DNA from: an uncultured bacterium
GTDB lineage: Bacteria > Bacillota > Clostridia > Lachnospirales > Lachnospiraceae
DNA length: 57,869 nt
Direction of reading: 5' to 3'
Assembly (NCBI GenBank): GCA_905215405.1
Contig: CAJMQE010000013.1
Span: forward strand, 1-57,869
Shown here piece by piece: positions 1 through 8,845 of this stretch. A model generated the notes under the pieces. That model ran no database searches and was not told where the DNA came from. It saw only the letters and a program-made list of their open reading frames with translations. Position numbers and translations under genes: made by a program. Position 1 is the stretch's first letter; each line of letters starts with the position of its first letter.

Positions 1-201
1 TTGTCTTAGCTAATTATATCACGATCCCAATTTAATTTCCAGAATAATCTGATTTTTCTTAATATTTTAAAGTGTTTAGCAAAAATTTTTTATTGTTATC
101 ATCTAATGATTATCAATTAATATTTCGTTTAATTTTATTAATATTGGTAGCTCATTACCTTACCTAATCAGAAAGATTTATCATCTGCAGAGCTTACTTT
201 T

Positions 202-1329
202 CTAAATTGCTGCCTTGAACCTGTCATAACGTAATTCATTTATGTCCAGTGCCATTTTCTTATTCTGTACCATCTGTGACAACAGCAGACCTACCACTGG
301 AGATATTCCAAATCCATGCCCTGTAAATGCACAGGCAACAACAAGTCCTGGTACTTCACTGATCTTACTGATTACCGGAACACCATCTGTGCAAATATCC
401 TCATATCCGCCCCAGGTCCGTACAATTTTTGCATCTGCCAGTTTGGGAATATATTTCATTATGCCCCTACAGATGCATGGTGCTGTAATACTTGATGTTG
501 CCTGCATTCCATTATCTTTATTCACATCTTCCATACCAGTTGCTCCACCGAATACAAACGATCCATGATTTGTCTGATGGCCATAGAAATCTGCATCTGC
601 AGTTCCCAGCATCTGTCCGAACATTTTAGGTTCCGCTTCTGTTACCAATGCTTCAATCAGTTCCTTTCTCATTGGAATATCGATTCCTACCGTAGATACA
701 ATTTTCCTGCTTTCATATCCGGATGCAACAATGATCTGTTCGCCTTCATATATACCACTTTCCGTTATGACCTGTCTTGCAACTCCTTTTATTTTTCTAA
801 TCTCCAGAACTGTTTCTCCTGTCAAAAAGACTGCACCCAATTCACGGGCTCTTTTATAGAATCCAAGTGTCGTAGTCAATGGATTTGCATGCCCATCGGT
901 TGGACACCAGCTCGCGCCGATCACCTCATCCGTCAGATATGGATTGATCTGTCTGACCTCATCTCCATCGATCATTCTGACATCCAGTCCGCAGGCTGTT
1001 GCTCTATCCGTCAGACCCTGTAGGATCTGTAAATGTCTTTCTGTTTTTCCAAGTCTTAAATTTCCTTCTTTATGATATTCGACATTGACTCCAAGTTCCT
1101 CTGACAATGTCGGCCAAAGATTTTCGATTCCGTACATCGCTAATGGAAGCTCTCTCGGATCTCTTCCTGACTGTCTGACGCCACCACCATTTCGGCTTGA
1201 TGCTCCATTTCCTATGTAATCACTCTTTTCCAATACAATAACCGATACTCCGTCTTTGGCAAGATAGTAAGCCGCTGCACAGCCAATCACTCCGCCGCCA
1301 ATTATTACAACTTCAGCATTTCGATTCAT
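202..1329 (-). CDS. DadA-like FAD-dependent oxidoreductase (amino-acid/imino-acid dehydrogenase subunit)
   Basis: 375 aa. The N-terminus is a Rossmann FAD site (VVIIGGGVIGCAAAYYLA, about residues 7-24) followed by an ASSRNGGGVRQ segment typical of the DAO/DadA family (glycine oxidase, sarcosine oxidase beta, HcnC, D-hydroxyproline dehydrogenase). The C-terminal GHGFGISPVVG stretch is the second flavin-contacting motif. The ATG at 1329 is chosen because GAGGTG lies 7 nt upstream; the GTG two codons earlier overlaps the spacer. It is the last gene of a four-gene minus-strand operon with a ferredoxin-like protein, an FAD/4Fe-4S subunit and a BFD-like protein, so it is probably the substrate-oxidising subunit of a membrane-free dehydrogenase complex. 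The substrate is inferred only as a secondary amine or imino acid (hydroxyproline, proline, sarcosine). Confidence 0.85.
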   Translation of the reverse strand: MNRNAEVVIIGGGVIGCAAAYYLAKDGVSVIVLEKSDYIGNGASSRNGGGVRQSGRDPRELPLAMYGIENLWPTLSEELGVNVEYHKEGNLRLGKTERHLQILQGLTDRATACGLDVRMIDGDEVRQINPYLTDEVIGASWCPTDGHANPLTTTLGFYKRARELGAVFLTGETVLEIRKIKGVARQVITESGIYEGEQIIVASGYESRKIVSTVGIDIPMRKELIEALVTEAEPKMFGQMLGTADADFYGHQTNHGSFVFGGATGMEDVNKDNGMQATSSITAPCICRGIMKYIPKLADAKIVRTWGGYEDICTDGVPVISKISEVPGLVVACAFTGHGFGISPVVGLLLSQMVQNKKMALDINELRYDRFKAAI

Positions 1330-1351
1330 CTGCACTCACCTCTTTCTTTTC

Positions 1352-1687
1352 TCATTCTGCTTTTATCTCTTTCACTTCATTCGCATAGACTTTCATTTCA
1401 ATTGGTCTCATTGGTGCTCTTGATGTTGCGGGTTCAAGTTCTGCGGGTGCCACTTTTAATTCTCTGGCGATAATTCCTTTGACCAATTTTGCGCAGGTCT
1501 GTCCCTGACAAAGACCCATGCCAGTTCTCAAATATCTCCTGACTTCAGTTACTGTATACATTCCGTCATGCACTGCTTTTCTAATCTCACCCTTTGTAAT
1601 TTCCTCGCATCTGCATATAATCAGATCATCATCGGGTGCTGGAACAAATGCATCGAGTCTGGTTGATCTGTCTTTAATCTGAATCAT
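1352..1687 (-). CDS. BFD-like [2Fe-2S]-binding protein
   Basis: 111 aa. It carries CRCEEITKGEIRKAV and CQGQTC, the four-cysteine pattern of the BFD-like (bacterioferritin-associated ferredoxin-like) [2Fe-2S] fold (C-x-C ... C-x4-C) that is often fused to nitrite reductase or to the alpha subunit of sarcosine/hydroxyproline oxidase-like enzymes. Here it is a separate small gene between the two flavoprotein genes, 22 bp upstream of the DadA-like gene. The ATG at 1687 follows AGGAG by 8 nt; two in-frame GTG codons lie just upstream. Role inferred: electron transfer between the flavins of the complex. Confidence 0.8.
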   Translation of the reverse strand: MIQIKDRSTRLDAFVPAPDDDLIICRCEEITKGEIRKAVHDGMYTVTEVRRYLRTGMGLCQGQTCAKLVKGIIARELKVAPAELEPATSRAPMRPIEMKVYANEVKEIKAE

Positions 1688-1772
1688 GTTCACCACTCCT
1701 GTTCTACATTTTATTTTTCTATCTGAACGACATTTTATTTTTCTATCTGATCAACATTCTGCCTTTGTAAGC

Positions 1773-3368
1773 TTAACTATGTGCGCTCTTGTAAAATCTT
1801 GCTTTCATGACCATGTCAGCCGGAACCTTCATTGTAACAAGATTTGTATGGTCATATGCCGGAGAACTCTTTACCTCTATGATCTCTGCCTCACATACCT
1901 CTTTTCCATTACGACCAAGCGCAATCCCCTTTTCCCCTTTGACTGGAAGTGGAAGAAATTCGTATGGAATTGTAACAGTTGCTGCTTCCACATCGTAACT
2001 TTCATCGATCAGGAAAATTGCCTGCCCTGAACAGGACGCAACACACATTCCACAACCGATGCACGAAACATTTTCATCCACTGCCGGCAATGCCGTTATG
2101 TTGTCGCCAATCTTTATGCAATGCTTTGGACAAACATCCTGACATGGATTACAGGGAATATTCTGTGAACATTCCATTACCGGATGCACCCCTACTCGAT
2201 GGGTAACTCCCGGATACTTTTCTACTTCCTCATCTGTCAGATACCCTTTTTTGAGTAAATTCTTAGAAATGTCAATACCTTCCTCTGTTTTTTCAATGAC
2301 CTTGCCTCTGTTCTTCGGTGCAAACATCCCCTGTCTCAGTCCATCGAGTGCTGCCATCAATTCATCGTATTTGTCCGAAAGCTCATCCGCACCGATAAAT
2401 CCCAGATAAGAGGATACAGCAATTCCGGCAATCCTTCCTTCGATCATTGCTGAACTTGCTTCCTCAATCCCAGAAACATCTCCTGCCACATAGATTCCTT
2501 TAACGCTTGTTTCACCATAGTCATTACAAATAGGAACCTGACCACCTTTTTTCGGATTATCATCCATTTTACATCCTGCCATTTTAAGTAGCTGAGACAT
2601 CGGAGAAAGCCCCACTGCAAGGCAGATCGTATCAACATCAAAATGTTTCTCAGACCCTTCTATAAATTTGAAATTGAAATCGACCTCTGCAATGGTTACC
2701 CCAGTTACGCAATCTGTACCTTCTGCTTTCACAATCGTATGAGACAGATAAAATGGAACACCAAGCCGTGCGACTTTTGCAGCATGAACACCGTATCCAC
2801 CAATCTTTGGAGCGGCATCAACAAGCGCAACCACCTCGCATCCACACTGTTCCAACTGATAACTGACAACAAGGCCTACATTTCCAGAACCTAACATTAG
2901 AATTCTTTTTCCAGGTCTGACTCCCTGAATATTCATCATAGTCTGTGCTGCTCCGGCTCCAATGACACCCGGTAAGGTCCAGCCCTCAAAGGTAACCACA
3001 TTTTCTGATGCGCCTGTTGCTACAATCACTGCATCTCCCTTGTAATGGAGCACCTCATCCTGCATTCTGACAACAATTTCTTTATCCTGATATAATCCGA
3101 TCACAGTCGCATTTAAAATGACTTTGACACCTGCACGATCAGCCTCCTGTAATAGCTGCTCTCCAATTTTAAATCCTCTGATTCTGGCCTTATGTTCTCT
3201 TGAGCCGAAGAATTTGTGAATTTGCTTAAATAACTGTCCACCAGGTTTTGCATTTTCATCGAACACAACTGCCTTGAGCCCTCGCTTTGCTGCTTCTATC
3301 GCTGCTGACAGACCGGATGGTCCTGCACCAACAACTATCAAATCAAATCTTTCCATTCTGATCACCAT
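1773..3368 (-). CDS. FAD/NAD(P)-dependent oxidoreductase subunit with C-terminal 4Fe-4S clusters
   Basis: About 531 aa. The N-terminal FAD site is FDLIVVGAGPSGLSAAIEAA. A second nucleotide-binding motif (MLGSGNVGLVVSYQLEQ) and an FAD-closing motif (GIYVAGDVSG) mark a pyridine-nucleotide-disulfide-type reductase, as in HcnB and sarcosine oxidase alpha. Near the C-terminus there are two cysteine clusters: CSQNIPCNPCQDVCPKHC and CIGCGMCVASCSGQ, a 2x[4Fe-4S] ferredoxin-like domain (roughly residues 395-455). It probably passes electrons from the DadA-like subunit to NAD(P) or ferredoxin. The start is uncertain: ATG 3368 with AAGG close by, GTG 3365, or ATG 3356 just before the Rossmann fold are all possible; an upstream in-frame ATG at 3392 is less likely. 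Confidence 0.85.
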   Translation of the reverse strand: MVIRMERFDLIVVGAGPSGLSAAIEAAKRGLKAVVFDENAKPGGQLFKQIHKFFGSREHKARIRGFKIGEQLLQEADRAGVKVILNATVIGLYQDKEIVVRMQDEVLHYKGDAVIVATGASENVVTFEGWTLPGVIGAGAAQTMMNIQGVRPGKRILMLGSGNVGLVVSYQLEQCGCEVVALVDAAPKIGGYGVHAAKVARLGVPFYLSHTIVKAEGTDCVTGVTIAEVDFNFKFIEGSEKHFDVDTICLAVGLSPMSQLLKMAGCKMDDNPKKGGQVPICNDYGETSVKGIYVAGDVSGIEEASSAMIEGRIAGIAVSSYLGFIGADELSDKYDELMAALDGLRQGMFAPKNRGKVIEKTEEGIDISKNLLKKGYLTDEEVEKYPGVTHRVGVHPVMECSQNIPCNPCQDVCPKHCIKIGDNITALPAVDENVSCIGCGMCVASCSGQAIFLIDESYDVEAATVTIPYEFLPLPVKGEKGIALGRNGKEVCEAEIIEVKSSPAYDHTNLVTMKVPADMVMKARFYKSAHS

Positions 3369-3503
3369 ACCTTCCTTACTCATTAAAACCATTTACACTT
3401 ATATGAGTTTCCTATTTTACCTATTTCTGACTTTCTGCCTGATCATAACCGCATCTGTTCCATCATTGTATCCATAGTTTATATCCCTGTTCTATCTACC
3501 ACA

Positions 3504-3833
3504 TCATTCCTCTTTAGAAAAAGGCTTTTCCGATACCCCGTACTGCGTCTGGACATTCATCCCTTCTTTAAGTGGCGTTACACAGGTTCGAATATTGGGT
3601 TTTCCATCGACAATCATAACGCAGTCTGTACATCTGCCAATTGCACAAAAGATTCCTCTCGGTCTATGTTGTTTTTTTGTATATCTGTGAATCATGACTC
3701 CAGCTGCCTTTAATGCTGCTGCTATCGATTCGCCTTCAAATCCTTTCAATACTTTTCCATCATAGATAAATGATACGATTTTCCCTTTTTCAGGCTTCCC
3801 TAAAATTGGATGTTCCTCAATCCGATTGCTCAT
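3504..3833 (-). CDS. (2Fe-2S)-binding ferredoxin-like subunit
   Basis: 109 aa. It resembles HcnA and the N-terminal domain of sarcosine oxidase alpha: IVSFIYDGKVLKGFEGESIAAAL is the beta-grasp fold, and the cluster cysteines are in the C-x4-C-x2-C pattern at FCAIGRCTDCV plus a distal TCVTPL. It is the first gene of the oxidoreductase operon. A good AAAGGAGG sits 6-8 nt before the ATG. A strong intrinsic terminator (3850-3889) stands only about 10 nt upstream of this ribosome site, so the operon is likely controlled by read-through. Role: [2Fe-2S] electron carrier in the dehydrogenase complex. Confidence 0.85.
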   Translation of the reverse strand: MSNRIEEHPILGKPEKGKIVSFIYDGKVLKGFEGESIAAALKAAGVMIHRYTKKQHRPRGIFCAIGRCTDCVMIVDGKPNIRTCVTPLKEGMNVQTQYGVSEKPFSKEE

Positions 3834-3849
3834 ATTAAACCTCCTTTAA

Positions 3850-3889
3850 ATACAAAAAGGTGCCTGTGCATATTGCACAGACACCTTTG
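3850..3889 (-). terminator. Strong intrinsic terminator in front of the oxidoreductase operon (probable attenuator)
   Basis: On the minus strand a 15-bp stem (AAAGGTGTCTGTGCA pairing with TGCACAGGCACCTTT, one G-U pair) with a 3-nt loop is followed by a T run. It lies between the chemoreceptor stop (4094) and the ferredoxin gene start (3833). No promoter fits between it and the ribosome site, so transcripts of the operon must read through it. Confidence 0.8.
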
Positions 3890-4093
3890 GCTGTTAGTTT
3901 CGTCTTATTCTTTTACTATTCACAAAAGCAACTGTAATTTCTTTGCTTTTCATACTGCTATCATAAAACTATAGCATCGTTGTGTATTGTAAAAAACGAT
4001 ACATGAACCATTCATTTATCTATTTTATTTTTCTATCCTTTTTTAACATTTTAGAATAACTTCATTATTAGATTCTTATTATTCAGATTCATA

Positions 4094-6202
4094 TTATTTA
4101 GATTCCTCTAACTTAAATTCTTTGATATTCTTTTCCAGCTGTGCAACCACTTCATTGGTTGCATTCACCATCTGGTAACTCTGAGATGTTAAATCTCCGA
4201 TATCATTATTTCTCTGGGCAATATCCGCAACGCCATCAGAAGATTCCTGAATTGTCTGATTCATTCCATCGATTGCCTCTGCCATATTCTTCATAGTATC
4301 GAAGAGTTCCCTTGTATTTGCATCAATATCATTCATAACATGATTAATATTTTCCGCATCCTGTTTGTATGTTTCAAGCATTTTTAACTGGTTTGCATAA
4401 TCATGATATACACTCTGTTCTACAAATGACTGACTCTCTGTTAAACACTGTGTAATGCTTGCCACTGCTTTATTTACATTCTCAACAATTCCAGTGATCT
4501 TGTTCACTGTGCTGGATGATTGTTGTGCCAGATTTCCAATTTCATCTGCAACAACTGCAAATCCTCTTCCTGCATCTCCTGCCCTTGCTGCCTCAATTGA
4601 CGCATTTAAAGCGAGTAAGCTGGTCTGATCTGCAATATCCATAATAACTTTTGCCAATTCATTGATCTGAACAGTTGCTTTGGACTGCTCCATTGCTTCT
4701 GTACCTTTTTGTTTGATATCTCCAAATGTCATTCTGGTATTGTTCTCAGCCTGCGCTGCCTCTTCTGTAAGAACTCTCGCACGTTCCATTATATCAAGCG
4801 TAACATTGGCATTATGACTGATCTGCTCTTTTGTTACTGCCAGCGTTTCCTGCAGTGCTTTTACATCGGAAGCGATCATTTCCGTACTTGCTGTCGTTTC
4901 TTCCATACCCGCTGATAATTCCTGTGTTATAGCACTTGTATCAGTCGCTTTTTCACTGATATCTGTAGTGATACCTCTCAACTGTGTCGCTGCGTTGTTT
5001 ACCTGGTCAGATGACTTCTGAATTTCTTCCAGATTCTGTTTTACAGCAGCAATCATTGTATCCACGGAACGGCCCATATCACCGATTTCATCATTACGCT
5101 TTTTGATCAATCCAAAATGCTTATCTTCTCGATCAATTGTAAAATCAAGAGAACCGATTTTTCCAACCAAATCACTAATATAGATCAGTGGTTTTGTAAA
5201 TGCCATCGCTGCAAATGCGATCACAACTGCAATTCCTAAAATTACCGCAACAATACAGATGATGTACTGATTGAGGACAGAATCAACACGATGGAAGATC
5301 TGGTTATCCAGTGCATTGATACCAAGTACCCAGTCTGTTTCCGGAATGTAGATATAGCTGACACTTACATCCTGTCCCTGGTAAATATAGGAACCCGACT
5401 GAGCGGATGTTTCTTTGTATGTTCCCTTTTGAATTTCAGCAATTACTGGTACTAATAACTCGTTAGATGTCGTTGTACCGATACTCTCTTTATTTACATG
5501 AGCCATTACAAGACCATTTTTATCCATCAAATAAATTCTTGGTGCCGGAATATCTGTTAAGGTATACTCATTTAATAAGTCATTGATCTTATTGCAGTTT
5601 TCTGTATAAATAACTGCACCATGATACTGTCCTTCTTTATAAATGGATTTACAGTATGACATCATGACTGTTTTTTTCTGCTCGTCATAATAGGCATACA
5701 CACTAAGCTGATCATCGCCAGTTAAATACCTGCTTTTCTCATCTTCTGTCAGATAGCTCCATTCTCTGGAGGCATCTGAATCCTTAATGATCATATTATT
5801 TTTATCCACAATCGTAACACTATTATCTGCGTCCTGATCCTGTTCCAGATAACGCTTCATCTCAAGATCAAGGGTATTTGCAAATGCCATTACAGTGGCC
5901 ATCTCAGAATTATCAATTGTTTCAAAATCACCTGATATGTTACTAAAACTATCGATCAATCTGTCCGCCGCATTTGACAGAGTATCGATTCTTCTTTCAA
6001 TATCATCCACGCCAGTCATGATCTTTTCACTATGTGATAAAATAAAATCATCCATGTGTGCCTGTGTTGAAATTCTTAATGCACTGATCATTTTTGGTAA
6101 ACTGATCAGAGATATTGTTCCTATTGCCAATAGGGTACTCACAAGACAAAGCAGCATAATTTTATACTTCATCGAAAAACCTTTGTTTTTTAATTTTTTC
6201 AT
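4094..6202 (-). CDS. Methyl-accepting chemotaxis protein with dCache-like sensor domain
   Basis: 702 aa. TM1 is at about 12-36, followed by an extracytoplasmic domain of roughly 275 residues with features of a double Cache (dCache_1) ligand-binding module (VTIVDKNNMIIKDSD, RIYLMDKNGLVMAHV). TM2 is at about 312-335, followed by HAMP and a long coiled-coil signalling domain. The hairpin tip is intact at about 520-550 (DIADQTSLLALNASIEAARAGDAGRGFAVVADEI), the CheA/CheW contact region. The ATG has GGGAGAG 4 nt upstream. It senses small molecules, often amino or carboxylic acids in this class, at the membrane and signals to the flagellar motor. It is transcribed alone. About 200 bp downstream begins the oxidoreductase operon. 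Confidence 0.93.
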   Translation of the reverse strand: MKKLKNKGFSMKYKIMLLCLVSTLLAIGTISLISLPKMISALRISTQAHMDDFILSHSEKIMTGVDDIERRIDTLSNAADRLIDSFSNISGDFETIDNSEMATVMAFANTLDLEMKRYLEQDQDADNSVTIVDKNNMIIKDSDASREWSYLTEDEKSRYLTGDDQLSVYAYYDEQKKTVMMSYCKSIYKEGQYHGAVIYTENCNKINDLLNEYTLTDIPAPRIYLMDKNGLVMAHVNKESIGTTTSNELLVPVIAEIQKGTYKETSAQSGSYIYQGQDVSVSYIYIPETDWVLGINALDNQIFHRVDSVLNQYIICIVAVILGIAVVIAFAAMAFTKPLIYISDLVGKIGSLDFTIDREDKHFGLIKKRNDEIGDMGRSVDTMIAAVKQNLEEIQKSSDQVNNAATQLRGITTDISEKATDTSAITQELSAGMEETTASTEMIASDVKALQETLAVTKEQISHNANVTLDIMERARVLTEEAAQAENNTRMTFGDIKQKGTEAMEQSKATVQINELAKVIMDIADQTSLLALNASIEAARAGDAGRGFAVVADEIGNLAQQSSSTVNKITGIVENVNKAVASITQCLTESQSFVEQSVYHDYANQLKMLETYKQDAENINHVMNDIDANTRELFDTMKNMAEAIDGMNQTIQESSDGVADIAQRNNDIGDLTSQSYQMVNATNEVVAQLEKNIKEFKLEESK

Positions 6203-6291
6203 ACTTCTCTCCCGTTCATGCTCTTCTTTTGTTATTTTTCCTGCTTTTTCTGATGGTTTAGAAATTTTAAAAGTACATTTTTAAATGTTTT

Positions 6292-6313
6292 ATTACGTTT
6301 TTCATAACGTAAT
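6292..6313. promoter_or_regulatory. Inverted repeat upstream of chemoreceptor gene
   Basis: Arms ATTACGTT and AACGTAAT with a 6-nt centre, about 90 bp upstream of the chemoreceptor start at 6202. It could be an operator or, on the plus strand where Ts follow, a weak terminator. The rest of the 6203-6593 gap shows only AT-rich DNA and the methyltransferase terminator. Confidence 0.3.
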
Positions 6314-6521
6314 TTTTGTATTGTAGTTAACCGCGTTTTTAAGCCAGGCAGCATCATTTGTATCATAGTTGCCAGGCTCTACATAACCTTGTTTTGGAAT
6401 TTACTGTTGTAAATATATAATAATCCCTTTAAATCGTGCTTTTCTAGTATGCTTGAAAATGCATCCAGAATCAAATAGAAATTTTTTCCATTTTTTTCTG
6501 TACTGTATAATTGTCTTTGCA

Positions 6522-6577
6522 AATAAAAACTGACCTTTCATAAAGCAGAAATAAATTTCTGATCTGTGATGGTCAGT
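6522..6577 (-). terminator. Terminator of methyltransferase gene
   Basis: On the minus strand ACTGACC ... GGTCAGT encloses an inner hairpin (CAGAAA...TTTCTG) and is followed by TTTTTATTT, 17 bp past the methyltransferase stop. Confidence 0.6.
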
Positions 6578-6593
6578 CTGTAATTATTGTGAC

Positions 6594-7247
6594 TTATTTA
6601 TATGCTTTCAGAAGTGTTGTATTCCCCCAGATCTGTAAGCAGTCGATTTCTGAAAATCCCCCCTCTAAAAGTGCTTGTTTTTCATGCTCTCTGGTCAACG
6701 GCGTGTCATAATGATAAAATTCTGAATCATTTATTCCTGCATCTTTCTTCAACTGCTCCAGCTTTTCAAAATTCATTTGCTCATTATCTTCGCTCTCGAC
6801 CATGTAATCGGTCAGTACAAAATATCCTCCATCATGCAATGCGTCCCATATTTTCCTGTAAAGAGGAATCTTTTGTTCCATCGTAAAATGATGAAGTGAT
6901 TCAACTGATACCACTGCATCATATGTATCGTGTCCAAATGGAACATCAAAGTAAGAAGCGTTTTTTAGTATCAGTTTTTTATCCATGAACTTCTTTTGCA
7001 ATTCTTGTAACATGCCCTCTGCCAGATCAATTCCGGTGACCTCTGCATTGGGATTACGGCGAAAATACTCATTTAATTCCAAACCCGTTCCACATCCCAG
7101 ATCAAGAATTTTGGCATTTTCATTGTCCGGCAACTGTCGTGCTGTCTCCCTGTAAAAATCCGATGCTGATTCAATACAGTTCAATTGATGTTCTTCGTAT
7201 CCCTCTAATCTGTGATCAAAAAATTCACCCATCTTTTCTAATTTCAT
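6594..7247 (-). CDS. Class I SAM-dependent methyltransferase
   Basis: 217 aa. SAM-binding motif I is KILDLGCGTGLELNEYF (about residues 45-61). Acidic motif II is VTGIDLAEGML and motif III/IV is YDAVVSVESLHHF. This is the usual arrangement of Methyltransf_11/25-type enzymes (UbiE/Tam-like). GGAGG lies 9 nt before the ATG. The gene is monocistronic, with its own terminator. The substrate cannot be told from the sequence. Confidence 0.85.
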   Translation of the reverse strand: MKLEKMGEFFDHRLEGYEEHQLNCIESASDFYRETARQLPDNENAKILDLGCGTGLELNEYFRRNPNAEVTGIDLAEGMLQELQKKFMDKKLILKNASYFDVPFGHDTYDAVVSVESLHHFTMEQKIPLYRKIWDALHDGGYFVLTDYMVESEDNEQMNFEKLEQLKKDAGINDSEFYHYDTPLTREHEKQALLEGGFSEIDCLQIWGNTTLLKAYK

Positions 7248-7365
7248 CTATATATGCCTCCTGTATAAATGTTATTTGTTTATAAAAAAGTGATTCGTAT
7301 TAATATAGCCTTTTCAGACTATTGTAAATAATAATCTTACCTTTAGGTCTTTAACATGTTCTATT

Positions 7366-7397
7366 AAAAAAAGCCAGGTACTTTTGCATACCTGACT
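7366..7397 (-). terminator. Terminator downstream of metallophosphoesterase gene
   Basis: On the minus strand CAGGTA-N8-TACCTG, extended by wobble pairs, is followed by TTTTTTT. It sits 170 bp beyond the stop at 7565; the DNA between carries no gene. Confidence 0.6.
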
Positions 7398-7564
7398 ATT
7401 ATCTATCTAGTTTATGAAGATGGATATTATGGAGAGTGTGTGGCTTAAGTCCTTATATTATGTAAAGTTATCTGCTTTTATTATATCATTTTCACACGTA
7501 CTAACAACCACAGATTACTTCGCATTATATAAATCCTATCAGACATTCCAGACTGTGACGGTAC

Positions 7565-8614
7565 CTATTTTCTGTTTTTTTTCACTCCATGAATTTCTGT
7601 GGAGACCACCCTGCTGAGCGGAACCGGTTTTACCCTGATCGTTCCATTCACACTGCGTGTAATCAGTGTTCCACCACGCTGTGTATATTTATTTTCAATC
7701 CCTTTATATCCCAGATAATCGATTGACATCCCGTAAGTCAATCGTATTCCCTGATATGTCAGTGAAATCGTGTTCAGATGATCATGTCCACAGAACATGC
7801 CTTTAATCATTCCATTTCTTACAGCTTCTTTGAAAAATGTGCCCTTTTTAGTGCTGATCCCGAAAAATTCACCTGGCTCAGCAATACTGCCAAAATGATA
7901 CTGGATATGCTCATCCCCCAACTTCATTTTCTCATACGCATCCTTAAATTCTTGTGGTGGCATATGAAAGAATGCAAGTGCTTCCAACGCTGGACTTTTC
8001 TCTCTCAGCCTATCCAGTCTCTTCATGCACCAGTCAGTCTGATCTTTATGAATACAGTCGAATCCACTATAGAACCATCCATCTCCATACATATTAGAAT
8101 CCAGCAATGCAAGAGCGAGAACTGTATCCGCCTCTTTTTTTTCGTCTGTTTCCGACTCCTGTTGAAGCAGAATGAAATAATTTCCTATGCCGGTAATATC
8201 CGCTCTTCCTTTTGTACAAATGCTATATTTTCCTGCTGCGAATAGATCCATCAGCTCCTCTTTTTTACAACTTGCCCCCATTTCTGCATCGTGATTCCCC
8301 ATAACAATTGCATAGGGAATTTGAAAGTGATCCATAAATGCAGTTAGTTTCTTTGCCTGTTTTCTGTTATTCATCGTGCCCGATTTGGGTAAAAAAGGGA
8401 AAATGGAATCTCCCGTCAGAATAATGATATCTGGTTTTGATTTTTTAATAATAGTAGTCACTGCCTTCATTGCCATCTGATCTTTACTGCGTGAAAGCAC
8501 TCCAAAGCCAAAATGAAGGTCAGTGAGCTGTAATATTCGAAATTCTCTATCCTTTGGAATCCTATACGAAAATGTTTCTTTATCAATTTGTCTACACTTT
8601 TTAGTCTGATCCAT
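7565..8614 (-). CDS. Calcineurin-like metallophosphoesterase
   Basis: 349 aa. Metal-binding motifs are in order: QLTDLHFG (D-x-H), TGDSI (GD), MGNHDAE (GNHD, about residue 108), then FFHMPPQE and FCGHDHLN (GHDH, about residue 270). This is the metallophos fold, similar to cytosolic or membrane-associated phosphohydrolases of the DUF/YkuE-like group. The ATG at 8614 is preferred over the longer frame from 8674 because AAAGGTG stands 7 nt upstream and the fold begins soon after. No signal peptide is seen. The substrate is unknown. Confidence 0.85.
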   Translation of the reverse strand: MDQTKKCRQIDKETFSYRIPKDREFRILQLTDLHFGFGVLSRSKDQMAMKAVTTIIKKSKPDIIILTGDSIFPFLPKSGTMNNRKQAKKLTAFMDHFQIPYAIVMGNHDAEMGASCKKEELMDLFAAGKYSICTKGRADITGIGNYFILLQQESETDEKKEADTVLALALLDSNMYGDGWFYSGFDCIHKDQTDWCMKRLDRLREKSPALEALAFFHMPPQEFKDAYEKMKLGDEHIQYHFGSIAEPGEFFGISTKKGTFFKEAVRNGMIKGMFCGHDHLNTISLTYQGIRLTYGMSIDYLGYKGIENKYTQRGGTLITRSVNGTIRVKPVPLSRVVSTEIHGVKKNRK

Positions 8615-8814
8615 CACAATCACACCTTTCTTTTTCGTTCGTTTTTCGTTTGTATAGTATAGGCTCAATCCCAATTGAATTACTTACTATATTTTTTGAT
8701 TTTCAAGCCATACCTATACATCATTTGTAATTCTCCATCCATACCGAAAGCATTGTAATTTCAGTCAGAAAGCCACCTCTCCATTATTTACCACTCCTTT
8801 ATTGTCATACTTCT

Positions 8815-8822
8815 GCCGATAA
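8815..8822 (+). promoter_or_regulatory. Sigma-D (FliA)-type -10 element
   Basis: An exact GCCGATAA, the consensus -10 of flagellar/chemotaxis sigma factors (SigD/FliA), lies 24 bp before the TTG start of the plus-strand chemoreceptor-like gene. The expected TAAA -35 is not clear at the usual spacing. Confidence 0.45.
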
Positions 8823-8845
8823 CTATTCTATTCGGAATTTATCCG

